This document shows positions 7,417 to 16,675 of a stretch of DNA of 64,000 nucleotides, in pieces. Every line of letters begins with the position of its first letter. Position 1 is the first letter of the stretch. The stretch covers positions 2,510,519 to 2,574,518 of the forward strand of contig NZ_FUFN01000010.1 of the NCBI RefSeq assembly GCF_900162615.1. Direction: 5' to 3'. This DNA is from Virgibacillus proomii (lineage in GTDB: Bacteria; Bacillota; Bacilli; Bacillales; Amphibacillaceae). The translations under genes were made by a program, and so were the position numbers. The notes beneath the pieces were generated by a model. That model was given only the letters and a program-made list of their open reading frames with translations, was not told the origin of the DNA and ran no database searches.

Positions 7417-9366
7417 TTATTTCGAAGCTTTATTTAACACTTTATTGTCGATTTCCTGTTTAATCATAGCGGCAAATGCATCAAGAGAAATCGTTTCTGT
7501 TTCCTTCTCTCCATAACGGCGAATATTCACTGCTTGGTCGTTCATTTCATGATCACCAAGGACTAATGCAAAAGGTATTTTTTGTGTTTGTGCTTCGCGG
7601 ATTTTATAGCCGATCTTTTCATCCCGTTCATCTACCGAAACTCTTATGCCTTCCAGCCTTAACTTTTCTGCAACCTGTTTCGCATAATCAAGATGAGCTT
7701 TTGGCGAAACAGGGATTACTCTGACTTGTTCTGGTGCAAGCCAAGTCGGAAATGCTCCTTTATATTCTTCAATTAAGAATGCTACAAAACGCTCCATTGT
7801 AGAAACCACACCACGGTGAATAACGACTGGACGATGAGGTTGTCCATCTTCGCCAATGTAGGTTAAGTCAAAACGTTCTGGAAGATGGAAATCAAGTTGA
7901 ACTGTGGACAATGTTTCATCTTTTCCAAGTGCTGTTTTCACTTGTACATCAAGCTTCGGTCCATAAAACGCTGCTTCACCTTCAGCTTCCACATAATCCA
8001 CCTTTAAATCTTCCATTGTTTCTTTTAACATCGCTTGTGCTTTTTCCCACATGGCATCATTATCCACATACTTTTCTTTATCCTCAGGATCACGATACGA
8101 AAGTCGGAAATAATAATCCGTAATACCGAAATCTTCATACACCTTTTGTACCAATTCTACAACTCGGATAAACTCATCCTTTAATTGATCAGGACGTGCA
8201 AAAATATGCGCATCATTTAAAGTCATTGCCCGTACGCGCTGCAGGCCAGCAAGTGCGCCAGACATTTCATAACGATGCATCATTCCCAATTCAGCAATAC
8301 GGACAGGCAGATTACGATAACTATACAACTGATTTTTATAAATCATCATATGATGTGGGCAATTCATCGGACGAAGAACAAGTTCTTCATTATCCATTTT
8401 CATTTCAGGAAACATATCTTCTTTATAATGATCCCAATGACCACTTGTTTTATACAACTCGACACTACCTAATACGGGTGTATATACATGGTCGTAACCA
8501 AGTCGTTCTTCTAAATCAACAATGTAGCGCTCAATGATCCGACGAATGGTTGCACCTTTAGGCAGCCATAATGGCAATCCTTGCCCCACTTTTTGTGACA
8601 CTGTAAAAATACCTAACTCTTTTCCAAGTTTACGATGATCTCGTTCCTTTCGTTCTTCGAGGATCTTTAAATACGCTTCAACTTCGCTTTGCTTTTGAAA
8701 TGCTGTCCCGTAAATTCGTTGTAACTGTTTATTATTGCTGTCCCCTCGCCAGTAAGCTCCGGAAATACTTAACAACTTAAAGGCTTTAATCTTATTCGTT
8801 GAAGGAACATGAACCCCCCGACACAAGTCAAAAAACTCACCCTGCTTGTAAATAGTGACTTGTTCACCTTCAGGAATAGCATCAATCAACTCTAGTTTTA
8901 GTTGATCATCTTGGAACATTTTTTTGGCTTCTTCTCGTGACACTTCGACCCGCTCAATTTCTAGAGCTTCATCTACAATCCGCTTCATTTCCTTTTCAAT
9001 TTTAGCAAGATCCTCTGGTGTGACAGAATGTTCCATATCAAAATCATAATAGAATCCTTCCTCAATAACTGGACCTACGCCAAAGTTGACGTCTTTATAA
9101 AGCCTTTTTATTGCCTGTGCCATTAGGTGGGCGGTCGAATGACGCATTATTTCAATACCTTCATCATCTTTATAAGTAATAATCTCGATACGACCACCAT
9201 GATCTAATTCTCTTCTTAGATCAAATAGCTTGTCGTCCAATTTAATAGCTAATGCCTGCTTTTTCAATCCCGAAGAAATAGAAGCTGCAATCTCTTCTCC
9301 GGTAGTTCCTGTAGGAAATGCTTTTTCCGCACCATCTGGAAAAATAAATGTTAATTGTTCAGTCAC
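7417..9366 (-). CDS. thrS: Threonyl-tRNA synthetase
   Basis: About 649 residues, the normal length. Domain order: TGS (about 1-60), the SAD/editing domain with HSTAHLMAQA and the CRGVHVPST zinc-site motif, the class II catalytic core with RPMNCPHHMMIY (zinc-binding Cys and His) and HRGVVSTMERF, and the C-terminal anticodon-binding domain with RVIPVS and GYKIREAQTQKIPFALVLGDHE. It attaches threonine to tRNA-Thr in the cytoplasm. An AAGGAG site lies 8 nt before a GTG at 9364-9366. An in-frame GTG at 9375 overlaps that site, so I prefer the downstream start. Expression is under the T-box leader upstream. Confidence 0.97.
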   Translation of the reverse strand: MTEQLTFIFPDGAEKAFPTGTTGEEIAASISSGLKKQALAIKLDDKLFDLRRELDHGGRIEIITYKDDEGIEIMRHSTAHLMAQAIKRLYKDVNFGVGPVIEEGFYYDFDMEHSVTPEDLAKIEKEMKRIVDEALEIERVEVSREEAKKMFQDDQLKLELIDAIPEGEQVTIYKQGEFFDLCRGVHVPSTNKIKAFKLLSISGAYWRGDSNNKQLQRIYGTAFQKQSEVEAYLKILEERKERDHRKLGKELGIFTVSQKVGQGLPLWLPKGATIRRIIERYIVDLEERLGYDHVYTPVLGSVELYKTSGHWDHYKEDMFPEMKMDNEELVLRPMNCPHHMMIYKNQLYSYRNLPVRIAELGMMHRYEMSGALAGLQRVRAMTLNDAHIFARPDQLKDEFIRVVELVQKVYEDFGITDYYFRLSYRDPEDKEKYVDNDAMWEKAQAMLKETMEDLKVDYVEAEGEAAFYGPKLDVQVKTALGKDETLSTVQLDFHLPERFDLTYIGEDGQPHRPVVIHRGVVSTMERFVAFLIEEYKGAFPTWLAPEQVRVIPVSPKAHLDYAKQVAEKLRLEGIRVSVDERDEKIGYKIREAQTQKIPFALVLGDHEMNDQAVNIRRYGEKETETISLDAFAAMIKQEIDNKVLNKASK

Positions 9367-9387
9367 TGCTCTCACTCCTTCTTCAAT

Positions 9388-9434
9388 TAAAAAACGCTCG
9401 TTCCTCTGCTAAAAAGCAAAGGGACGAGCGTTGT
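9388..9434 (-). terminator. Regulatory terminator of the thrS T-box
   Basis: Minus-strand hairpin AACGCTCGTCCC / GGAACGAGCGTT followed by a T-run, between the T-box sequence and the thrS ribosome site. It is the attenuator that uncharged tRNA-Thr binding would prevent from forming. Confidence 0.9.
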
Positions 9435-9650
9435 TAGTAACGTCGTGGTTCCACCCTAATTCCCGTAAAAATATACGGCTTCATGCATCTTTAACGCAGA
9501 TGATACGCTGCTATATACTTTCCTTCCATAGCAGGGCTCCAAGGTGGTAAATCATTATTGTATGTGGAAGCTTCCAGCCAAAGACTCCCTTCTCTTGCCA
9601 TACATCTCATAATGATTCATGTCCTTTTCCTAACCTGTAATTCACATATA
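9388..9650 (-). ncRNA. T-box leader sensing uncharged tRNA-Thr
   Basis: The conserved T-box sequence AGGGTGGAACCACG reads on the minus strand at 9444-9457. Upstream is Stem I. Arms AATCATTAT and ATAATGATT flank the upper stem. The specifier region just after the second arm reads TTACCACC (9543-9550), giving ACC, a threonine codon. The apical part contains AGAGAAGGGAGTC. The terminator/antiterminator choice follows at 9388-9434. Known role: uncharged tRNA-Thr pairs with the specifier and the T-box bulge, allowing thrS transcription. Confidence 0.95.
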
Positions 9651-9705
9651 TATATAGTATAATCTGTATTATAGCGCTCGTTCCATGAAAAAGCAAGACT
9701 TAGAA

Positions 9706-10557
9706 TTACCCTTTCTTTGTAAAATAAACAAATGGAAACTGATGGAGCGGTTCAAAGATAACTCTTTCTTGAAAAACATTAATAACGGTTAATGTTTTTG
9801 GATCAGACGGATCATCCCCGTATATATAAATCTTTTTGGGCGCCATTGCTATTAATGGTGATAAATTTAATTCACTCTCGTCTAACCCAACAAGATACAG
9901 TGGCTCTTTTTGCATTAAAGTACGCAGTTCCGTATTCGAAAATGGTTTACCATTCTCTTTAAAAAAGGAAAATGTATCTCCCTGCAAAAGATAAACCGCG
10001 GATACAGAAGGTTCTCGCCGTGCAATATATCCCCTGAGCATATTGATAAATTCCTGATGTTCTTCTTCTCGTTTATATTCGTCAATAGCAAGTCCAACAT
10101 AATGAATAATGTAGTCTCTAAACACTTTCAAACGAAATTTAACTAGCGAATCATAGTGAATGGTGACAGTATCCTTTATGTTAGCGATAAACAAGGATTC
10201 AAGCAATTGATAGGGATCTTCTTTTTTATGAACGAGCAGATCATTCTTATCCCTACCTGCCATCACCCAATTCGTTAATTCAAGAATTTTCTCCTTTTCA
10301 TCTGCATCCGTATAGTAATAAAAATCTTCAATTACGGATGTAATTAGCTTACTTAAACGATGTGTCATATAAACATCTGTCAACGATTTAGCAATTGCTC
10401 CAGTAAGTACTTGACCAGGTATATGTTCTTCAAATTGTAAAAGATTCCCCCATTCTTTATGAGTTTTCCAGTGCAAATTAATGTGTTTGTTATGCTGTCG
10501 CATCCTTTCACAGAACCGAATAACTTCTTTATCTGACTCAATAAATAATTCCACCAA
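9706..10557 (-). CDS. ytxC: YtxC-family sporulation-associated protein
   Basis: 283-residue soluble protein without signal peptide or membrane segments. It resembles the YtxC family in length and in the order of segments such as LTDVYMTHRLSKLITSVIEDFYYY (about 59-82) and FRLKVFRDYIIHYVGLAIDEY (about 141-161). In B. subtilis ytxC lies between dnaI and thrS, as here. The family is annotated as a putative sporulation protein with no known biochemistry. The start is a TTG 7 nt (or a GTG 10 nt) after GAGGGTG. I cannot choose firmly between them. Confidence 0.8.
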   Translation of the reverse strand: MVELFIESDKEVIRFCERMRQHNKHINLHWKTHKEWGNLLQFEEHIPGQVLTGAIAKSLTDVYMTHRLSKLITSVIEDFYYYTDADEKEKILELTNWVMAGRDKNDLLVHKKEDPYQLLESLFIANIKDTVTIHYDSLVKFRLKVFRDYIIHYVGLAIDEYKREEEHQEFINMLRGYIARREPSVSAVYLLQGDTFSFFKENGKPFSNTELRTLMQKEPLYLVGLDESELNLSPLIAMAPKKIYIYGDDPSDPKTLTVINVFQERVIFEPLHQFPFVYFTKKG

Positions 10558-10698
10558 TAAACATCACCCTCATCCAACCAAACTGTTACATTATATGGAC
10601 AAAGAGTTAAAATAATGAGTAATCCATAAAAACTAGTAAATTACAATGAAAGTAGAATTTTTTATAAAAAACATGATTCAAAATGCTAGAGTGATTTT
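10558..10698. other. Intergenic stretch between ytxC and the dnaI operon terminator
   Basis: Short AT-rich region that should hold the ytxC promoter. I recognise no defined element. The remaining gap (10745-10973) up to dnaI is similarly featureless. Confidence 0.4.
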
Positions 10699-10744
10699 CC
10701 AAAAAAACTAGCAGATAGAGTCAGAGGATTGACATCTGCTAGTT
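10699..10744 (-). terminator. Terminator of the nrdR-dnaB-dnaI operon
   Basis: AACTAGCAGAT (10706-10716) pairs with ATCTGCTAGTT (10734-10744). On the minus strand the stem is followed by a T-run (10700-10707). It lies about 230 bp after the dnaI stop codon. Confidence 0.75.
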
Positions 10745-10973
10745 ACAACTAAAAGGTATGATTGGGTAATCTATTTTATACTATAATGCTATCTAACCAA
10801 CCAAAAGGATATTAAAACCGTACGAGAAACGTCTTTTTTTAGGATATGTGTCATCTACTCAGAAAATCAATTGTCTTCGATAATTCATTTACCAGATACT
10901 TAGATGCAATCCTGCACAAGTCTGTCATTAAACCATCCCTTTTACTAGAGCTGGTTTGTATATAAGTAAAAAA

Positions 10974-11900
10974 TTACGTACGCCGATTCTCGGAAAATAC
11001 AGGAATTGGCTGACTAACTTGTTTGATACGTTCAATCACTCGTCCAGCTTTTACTTTTTCAACACCGGTTTTTGTAAGCGCCAAATGTGATTCTAATTCC
11101 TCCATACTGTAATTGGAGGTAAAAAAGACTGGTAAACCTTCCATCATACGAAATTGCAACAGAGATCCTAAAATTTCATCCCGAAACCATGATGACTGCA
11201 TTTCTGCACCAATATCATCGAGCATTAATACATCTGCCTTTTTAAAATAGTCCAGCTTTGTATTTAACGAATCGTCTTTCATGGAAGCTTTCATCTCTCG
11301 TACAAATTCAGGCATATAAATAAGTGATGAGGAGATATACATTTCCTTTAACTTATTTGCCAATGCGCCTAGAAAATATGTTTTTCCAACGCCAAACGGG
11401 CCATATAAATATAGTCCCTTTTGTGGTATATTTTGCTTACAACCTTCAATGAATTTCAAAATTTCCCGTACTGCTTTACTCCGCTTTGGATCAGCATCAA
11501 TATAATCAATCTTAGCTTCTAATATTTGTTTTGGCATATATAAACTTTGAACTAACCGCTGCTGTTCTAACTGCTTTTCATAATCAATGCGTTGAAAGCA
11601 CTTTTTATAAGATAAACGGATTTCTTTCCCTTCAACATGTAAAACTGGTGAATAGCCCGGGATCATATTCATGCATTTATCTAAGCTCGTGCATTTATCG
11701 CATTGCTTTACTTGCGATTTAAATTCATATAATTTGATTATATTTTTATCAATTTCTTTTTTGGTCAGTTGTGGATGTTTAGCCAAAAAAGCTTTAATCT
11801 CCGGATCATTCAGGATTTCCTGTTTGATTTTCGTATAATGTTCCTGAAAGTTTTTATTTTCTCTCATCCACTTTTGCAATGTCGATCGTACCGGTTTCAT
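10974..11900 (-). CDS. dnaI: Primosomal protein DnaI, helicase loader
   Basis: About 308 residues. The N-terminal part carries a Cys-rich zinc-binding region (KQCDKCTSLDKCMN), typical of the DnaI domain that inhibits the ATPase until bound to helicase. The C-terminal AAA+ half has Walker A GPFGVGKT and Walker B VLMLDDIGAE, then SNYSMEELE and an arginine-rich end. It loads DnaC helicase at oriC and at restarted forks together with DnaB and DnaD. An AAGG site is followed by several ATGs. The one at 11898-11900 has the best spacing (9 nt); the most upstream is 11909. It lies just downstream of dnaB, the normal pairing. Confidence 0.95.
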   Translation of the reverse strand: MKPVRSTLQKWMRENKNFQEHYTKIKQEILNDPEIKAFLAKHPQLTKKEIDKNIIKLYEFKSQVKQCDKCTSLDKCMNMIPGYSPVLHVEGKEIRLSYKKCFQRIDYEKQLEQQRLVQSLYMPKQILEAKIDYIDADPKRSKAVREILKFIEGCKQNIPQKGLYLYGPFGVGKTYFLGALANKLKEMYISSSLIYMPEFVREMKASMKDDSLNTKLDYFKKADVLMLDDIGAEMQSSWFRDEILGSLLQFRMMEGLPVFFTSNYSMEELESHLALTKTGVEKVKAGRVIERIKQVSQPIPVFSENRRT

Positions 11901-11923
11901 ATCCATCATCCTTGAAATTGCTA

Positions 11924-13270
11924 TTATTTATCATTACTAGAATACTGCTTTAAGAGCGCTGCTATTTCTTTTTGCTCTTGTACTTCATCCACCTGTTCTT
12001 CATATGTAGCTACTGCTTCTTGTTTTTGCCGTTGCTTCTGTTCTTTGAACCAGTCTGGTATTACCTCTTTTGATTGTCTGCTACTATAGTTATTTCTAGT
12101 ATTCTTTGCTTTTTGATTATTTTTTACTTCTTGTTTAGCAAAGTCCATTGCTTCTTTTGCTGTTTTTAAATTCGCTCTTGACCAATGACTTGCAATTTTT
12201 GAAAGATAGTTTTTAGTTAGCTTCATATTTGTTTGCAATAAAACATAGTGAATTAATACATTCATAACCGGGGTTGGCAGTCCTTGAGATGTCATAACCT
12301 CACCCACTAAGCGTAAGTCTTGTTCCGAAGCTTGATGACCGCCTGATAAATCTTCCAGTAGCTGTTTTGGAGAAATCGTTTCAAAATGTTGAATAAGCTT
12401 TTCTTCTTTTGTTTTTGGCGTTTTCTGTTCCGTAGATGTTGGGCTAACTTTTTCTGTCTTATCAATCAGTCGAACATGACTTCCTTTATATTTGGATTGA
12501 AATAAATCATAGCAAGCTGCTTTAAACTCTTCTATATTTAAGCTATTATCTTCTGTTAACGCCCAAATAACTGCTTTCTCTACTTCGTATGTAGCTAAAT
12601 CATATAAAAACATCATCTGGGAAATCAGTTTACGGTTATAGCCCGTTAGCACTTTTTTCTCTGGGATCATGCGCTGTTTTAAACTTTGCTCGATTGGTGC
12701 AAAATCTATACCTTTTATATCAGGCGTTCGATCCAATGATTGCTCTTTTACATTCGGTTGAAAATCAGAAGTAATTGTTTCAAACACATCCTGAAAGGAA
12801 GCAGTTATATTTATACCGTATTTCTCATCTGCCACTGGTAAAAAATGTTGCTTTAATCGATCATATTTATCAGGACCAATATGATGATATAAAAGCTGAG
12901 ATAACATTGGATCTTGAAAAAATCGTTCCGGCGAATAGACAGGCAGTAATACATAAGTAAAAACCCGGTTTGCTTCGTTATCCATTTGATAAGTTTTAAG
13001 CAAACCTATTCCTTCGAGTTTTAGTCTGGCAGTATATATCTCGTCTAAAGGAAGATTCAAATAATTCATAAGCGTATGATGAGTTTGAGGAGTTGGTTTA
13101 TCACCCAGGATGTCTCGTTCATGCAGTAATGTTTGATATAGGATGGTCGCATTTAAACCAATTAATGGTTGGTACAGATGCGTTAACGACTTTGCATAAT
13201 CCATTGGTAACGATTCCTGGACTACTACAAAATAGCCTTCGACAGGTAATATCTTGCCGATCCTATTCAT
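11924..13270 (-). CDS. dnaB: Replication initiation and membrane attachment protein DnaB
   Basis: 448 residues from the chosen ATG, which lies about 10 nt after a GGAAAGGA site and 7 bp after the nrdR stop; upstream in-frame starts would overlap nrdR. The protein starts MNRIGKILPVEGYFVV, comparable to the N-terminus of B. subtilis DnaB. It has the LYQPLIGLNATILYQTL winged-helix region (DDBH1) and a C-terminal DnaB/DnaD-type domain (SHWSRANLKTAKEAMDFAKQE, about 350-370), then a Gln/Lys-rich tail. It helps DnaD and DnaI deliver helicase and tethers the origin to the membrane. Confidence 0.95.
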   Translation of the reverse strand: MNRIGKILPVEGYFVVVQESLPMDYAKSLTHLYQPLIGLNATILYQTLLHERDILGDKPTPQTHHTLMNYLNLPLDEIYTARLKLEGIGLLKTYQMDNEANRVFTYVLLPVYSPERFFQDPMLSQLLYHHIGPDKYDRLKQHFLPVADEKYGINITASFQDVFETITSDFQPNVKEQSLDRTPDIKGIDFAPIEQSLKQRMIPEKKVLTGYNRKLISQMMFLYDLATYEVEKAVIWALTEDNSLNIEEFKAACYDLFQSKYKGSHVRLIDKTEKVSPTSTEQKTPKTKEEKLIQHFETISPKQLLEDLSGGHQASEQDLRLVGEVMTSQGLPTPVMNVLIHYVLLQTNMKLTKNYLSKIASHWSRANLKTAKEAMDFAKQEVKNNQKAKNTRNNYSSRQSKEVIPDWFKEQKQRQKQEAVATYEEQVDEVQEQKEIAALLKQYSSNDK

Positions 13271-13277
13271 GTTGAAT

Positions 13278-13760
13278 CTATTCCTTTCCATCTGATTCAT
13301 TCTTTTTATCACTATCAATGATCTCTTTTAATTCATCGAGAAAAACATTGATATCTTTAAATTGACGATAAACAGAAGCAAACCTTACGTAGGCAACTTC
13401 ATCAACTTCTGACAGACGATCCATCACCCGTTCGCCTACCTCTTTACTATTCACTTCTGAAATTCCTTCATTTCGCAGATCCTTCTCTACATTTAAAGCT
13501 ATTTCTTCAATGGTTTCTAATGGAACCGGACGCTTTTCACAAGCCTTTATTAATCCACGTATTAACTTGTCACGACTAAATTCCTGTCTCGCTCCATCTT
13601 TTTTTACAACGATTAAAGGAACAGCTTCAATCCGCTCAAAAGTCGTAAATCGAAAGCCACAATGCTCACATTCTCTGCGTCTGCGAATTGCTTGTCCTTC
13701 TTCAATTGGTCTCGAGTCCAATACTTTTGTACTTTTGTTATGGCAATTTGAACATCTCAT
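13278..13760 (-). CDS. nrdR: Transcriptional repressor NrdR
   Basis: 160 residues from ATG 13760 (about 11 nt after an AGGAG site). The N-terminal zinc ribbon has CSNC and CEHC pairs with RRRRECEHCGFRFTTFER, followed by the ATP-cone domain (VVKKDGARQEFSRDKLIRGLIKACEKRPV). NrdR senses ATP/dATP and represses ribonucleotide reductase genes at NrdR boxes. It is first in an nrdR-dnaB-dnaI operon, linking dNTP supply to replication initiation. The end of the gene contains the dnaB ribosome site. Confidence 0.96.
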   Translation of the reverse strand: MRCSNCHNKSTKVLDSRPIEEGQAIRRRRECEHCGFRFTTFERIEAVPLIVVKKDGARQEFSRDKLIRGLIKACEKRPVPLETIEEIALNVEKDLRNEGISEVNSKEVGERVMDRLSEVDEVAYVRFASVYRQFKDINVFLDELKEIIDSDKKNESDGKE

Positions 13761-13787
13761 CGTTCTGCCCACTCCTCATTTTTACCG

Positions 13788-14180
13788 TTACCTAGCTTGT
13801 TTCGTAATTAATGGTAATACATGATTAATTTCTTTGTAAAGCCGTTGAATAATTTTTGTGCTATAACCAAAATCAAACGGAAGTGCAGTCTCTGTTGTAA
13901 CCGAAAAGTCCACTGCAGTTTGAAAAGGTCTCACCATAATGATCGTTACGATGATAAACGCTTGTCTTCTTTTTTTAACTTTTACACTTATTTCTCCATG
14001 CTCTTCAGAAATGGAATGTAATTCGTATGTTTCTGATCGACCAAGAATCCCCTCAATTGCACGCATTGCTTTTTCTTTTGTTGTTTTATAATAATGGGTA
14101 CGTAACGTTGAATCCCAATGATTATCCTGAGTTTCAGCATGATTATTAAGATATTTGGAAATCATATTGCGAAATTCCAT
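13788..14180 (-). CDS. Conserved small cytosolic protein of unknown function
   Basis: 130 residues, no signal peptide. A central amphipathic beta-rich stretch (GEISVKVKKRRQAFIIVTIIMVRPFQTAVDFSVTT) and an aromatic C-terminal helix suggest a folded alpha/beta protein. It lies between speD and nrdR, where related Bacillaceae carry a conserved 'cytosolic protein'. I remember a similar protein there but cannot name a function. Strong ribosome site (GAGGTGG, 6 nt before ATG). The 27-bp gap to nrdR suggests co-transcription with nrdR-dnaB-dnaI. Confidence 0.75.
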   Translation of the reverse strand: MEFRNMISKYLNNHAETQDNHWDSTLRTHYYKTTKEKAMRAIEGILGRSETYELHSISEEHGEISVKVKKRRQAFIIVTIIMVRPFQTAVDFSVTTETALPFDFGYSTKIIQRLYKEINHVLPLITKQAR

Positions 14181-14315
14181 TTTTTGCCACCTCGGTGCAA
14201 GTTTATTCCTGTGTATAGTATTCCTATTTTAACATGTTTTACAGAAAACCTCTATGATTCTATCTTTATTGAAATCTTAGCTGACAACAAGACTTTGATG
14301 CAGATAGCTAGACGA

Positions 14316-14477
14316 ATAAAGTGAAACTTCATTCAGTAGGAGTTTTCTTCCATCTCCTACTGAATGTTAGTTGAACGAATCGGGCATTTAGGTGCCGTTT
14401 TCCCCCACTTAGCTCCTTTTGTATGAACTCAGGGATCTTGAAGTGGGAGTTTTACGGCACCTTACATGCGGGATAAA
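14316..14477 (+). repeat. ATAAA-flanked intergenic repeat, intact copy (short form, hairpin type a)
   Basis: ATAAA at 14316-14320 and 14473-14477. The unit (without one flank) is 157 bp. The left hairpin ATTCAGTAGGAG / CTCCTACTGAAT is perfect. The right hairpin has nested arms GGTGCCGT / ACGGCACC and CCCACTT / AAGTGGG. It lies between the unknown gene at 13788-14180 and the speD terminator. Confidence 0.9.
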
Positions 14478-14532
14478 GCTACTATCAAAAAATATCTACT
14501 ATGTAAAAATAAATATAATTGTCCTAGATAAT

Positions 14533-14580
14533 AAAAAGACAACATGGGCTGACAGACGTATTCGCCTACCAACCCATGTT
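14533..14580 (-). terminator. Terminator of speD
   Basis: AACATGGG / CCCATGTT arms with additional internal pairing, followed on the minus strand by GTCTTTTTATT. It lies 20 bp after the speD stop codon. Confidence 0.75.
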
Positions 14581-14598
14581 TATTTTATGTGCTTACAA

Positions 14599-14976
14599 TT
14601 ATAAATTTTGAAATTGTTTAATCCTAAGAACTCCTACTCCCCGCGGTATTTCTAGCTTTTCAACACGGTTCGCCTCAAGCATGGTAATAATATATTGTAC
14701 AGCTTTATGGGGATCGATTATATTTCCGCATGTATAAACATCTATGCTGGCATAACCATGCTCAGGAAAGCTATGCACAGTTAGATGGGATTCTGAAATA
14801 ATCACAACACCACTTATACCAATAGGCGCGAATTTATGAAAGGTTACTTCACGAATTTCTGCACCTGATTTTAGGGCAGCTTCCACAAAAATCTGCTCTA
14901 GTATATCGATATTATTTAATTTGTTTACATTACATTGCCAAAGTTCAGCAATGACATGTCTTCCCATTGTATCCAT
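14599..14976 (-). CDS. speD: S-adenosylmethionine decarboxylase proenzyme
   Basis: 125 residues, the size of the short bacterial (class 1B) form. The self-cleavage site is visible in ISESHLTVHSFPEHGYA: cleavage before the Ser makes the pyruvoyl cofactor. The product, decarboxylated SAM, donates aminopropyl groups for spermidine. The start is the ATG at 14974-14976 (MDTMGRH), as in B. subtilis SpeD, with AAGGGTG upstream. An in-frame GTG nine bases earlier overlaps that site and is less likely. It is adjacent to gapB, as in B. subtilis. Confidence 0.95.
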   Translation of the reverse strand: MDTMGRHVIAELWQCNVNKLNNIDILEQIFVEAALKSGAEIREVTFHKFAPIGISGVVIISESHLTVHSFPEHGYASIDVYTCGNIIDPHKAVQYIITMLEANRVEKLEIPRGVGVLRIKQFQNL

Positions 14977-15162
14977 TTTTTTCACCCTTATGGCATATTA
15001 ATTACTGCCTTTATCCTGTCAATGGAGGGAAGTTTATTGATCAGCTTACCCCTTAAAACAGAAAAATAATTTAAACAATGATACAACGAAAAGTATAAAC
15101 TGTCTGACCGTCATTTGCAATTCATTTCGTTTGGCAATGTTCTAAAATATTCTCTTTTCATT

Positions 15163-16194
15163 CTAGCTAATTTGAACATGCTTTTGGTGCATATAATGTC
15201 CGACATATTTTGCTAGATCCATAACTCGTGCGGAATAGCCCCATTCATTATCATACCAGGCAAGCACTTTCAATTTATGATCTTCCATTACGATCGTTGA
15301 CAATCCGTCAATAATTGCTGAATAATCCGTCGTCGTGTAATCGATGGATACTAAAGGTGCATCGCTATAATAAACAATCCCCTTGTACTCAGCTTCAGCA
15401 GCCTTCATAAAGATATCATTTACTTGTTTGGCAGTAACCGTTTCTTCCACATCTACTACAAGGTCAACAAGGGAGACATTGGGTGTTGGAACACGTAAAG
15501 CCATCCCATGCAGTTTTCCATTTAGGTGTGGTAACACTTCACCTAACGCCTTTGCTGCTCCTGTTGAAGTAGGAATGATAGATTGAGTACAGCTTCTAGC
15601 TCGTCTTAAATCTTTATGTGGATTATCAATATTTTTTTGATCGTTTGTAAAAGCATGTACGGTCGTCATAAGACCATTCTTAACTGTAAAATGTTCATCA
15701 ATAATTTTTACTATCGGAGCAAGGCAATTGGTTGTACATGAAGCGTTAGAAATAACTTGGTGCTTATCGGGGTCATAAGATTGTTCATTGACACTCATAA
15801 CAATGGTGCAGTCTACTTCTTTACCTGGCGCTGTAATAATTACCTTTTTTGCTCCAGCACGAATATGTGCTCCTGCACTCTCCTTTGTTTTGAACTTACC
15901 AGTTGCTTCGATAACTACATCAATTTCTAGTTCTTCCCAAGGCAACTGTTCAGGAAGTCGAGAATTAACGAGCTTTACTTTTTTATTATCAACCATAATT
16001 CCATGATGAAGCGGTTTCACTTCTTTATTAAAAATACCATGTACACTATCATATTTAATTAAGTGGGCTAATGTTTCAGCAGGATAACTAGCATTAATAG
16101 CTACTATATCCAATTGCTCATCATCAATAGCCTGCCGAAACACCATTCTTCCAATTCGCCCAAAACCATTTATTGCAACCCGAGTTTTCCTCAT
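15163..16194 (-). CDS. gapB: Glyceraldehyde-3-phosphate dehydrogenase, GapB type
   Basis: 343 residues. The N-terminal Rossmann motif is VAINGFGRIGRMVFR, and the catalytic cysteine lies in SNASCTTNCLAP with the paired His further on. In B. subtilis GapB works mainly with NADP in gluconeogenesis and is repressed by CcpN on glucose. Here the gapB-speD adjacency, the similarity to GapB-type proteins and the absence of a glycolytic operon (pgk, tpiA) favour GapB over GapA. The ATG at 16194 follows a GGGAGGA site. An upstream in-frame GTG overlaps that site and is rejected. Confidence 0.9.
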   Translation of the reverse strand: MRKTRVAINGFGRIGRMVFRQAIDDEQLDIVAINASYPAETLAHLIKYDSVHGIFNKEVKPLHHGIMVDNKKVKLVNSRLPEQLPWEELEIDVVIEATGKFKTKESAGAHIRAGAKKVIITAPGKEVDCTIVMSVNEQSYDPDKHQVISNASCTTNCLAPIVKIIDEHFTVKNGLMTTVHAFTNDQKNIDNPHKDLRRARSCTQSIIPTSTGAAKALGEVLPHLNGKLHGMALRVPTPNVSLVDLVVDVEETVTAKQVNDIFMKAAEAEYKGIVYYSDAPLVSIDYTTTDYSAIIDGLSTIVMEDHKLKVLAWYDNEWGYSARVMDLAKYVGHYMHQKHVQIS

Positions 16195-16522
16195 TTGTCT
16201 TCCTCCCACTATGAGTTATACTTTTTCTGCTTATTTACTAATTAGTATAACATATTAACGATTGTGTGTGACCCTTATTTTAAGTTTTACTTTATGTTTC
16301 AGTTTTCTAACTATTAAAACTTTCCTGTTGTTACTTGAAAATGACAATAGACCTTGAGTTTACTCTCCCCTCTATACCGTTCCTCATTAGACTACTAATT
16401 CAAGCAAGAAAACTAGTAAAACGAAAAACCAATGTTGCCTTATCATAGGAAGAAGAACAAAGTTGCTACAGCTTGTGTGCATGAGCTACGATGCTACTTT
16501 TCAAAAAGTTATCCGAAGCAAT
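16195..16522. other. Intergenic stretch upstream of gapB
   Basis: About 330 bp between the gapB start and the coaE terminator. It should hold the gapB promoter. 16455-16515 (TTGCTACAGCTTGTGTGCATGAGCTACG) resembles 47860-47900, suggesting a decayed dispersed sequence. No gene is visible. Confidence 0.4.
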
Positions 16523-16557
16523 AAAAAAGCGGCCCCGCTTATTTAAGGACCGCTTAC
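16523..16557 (-). terminator. Terminator of the polA-mutM-coaE operon
   Basis: Minus-strand stem AAGCGGTCC / GGGGCCGCTT followed by TTTTTTATT. GC-rich stem, good T-run. It is about 120 bp downstream of the coaE stop codon. Confidence 0.8.
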
Positions 16558-16675
16558 TCTTGTTAAACTATGCTATATGTCTTATCCTATCTACAGAAGT
16601 TAAGACATTGCTTCACTAAATTATCCTTATGCGATTAGTCTCCTTAGATTCATAGATCTTATGTTGGATATGGAA

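Noticed and set aside
13278..13318. Longer dnaB reading frame overlapping the nrdR end
   Set aside because: The upstream in-frame starts have no ribosome site, while the ATG at 13270 has one and matches the family N-terminus.
14316..14477. Element as a classical DDE-type MITE
   Set aside because: The ends (GTGAAACTTC and TACATGCGGG) are not inverted repeats of each other; only the internal hairpins are palindromic.
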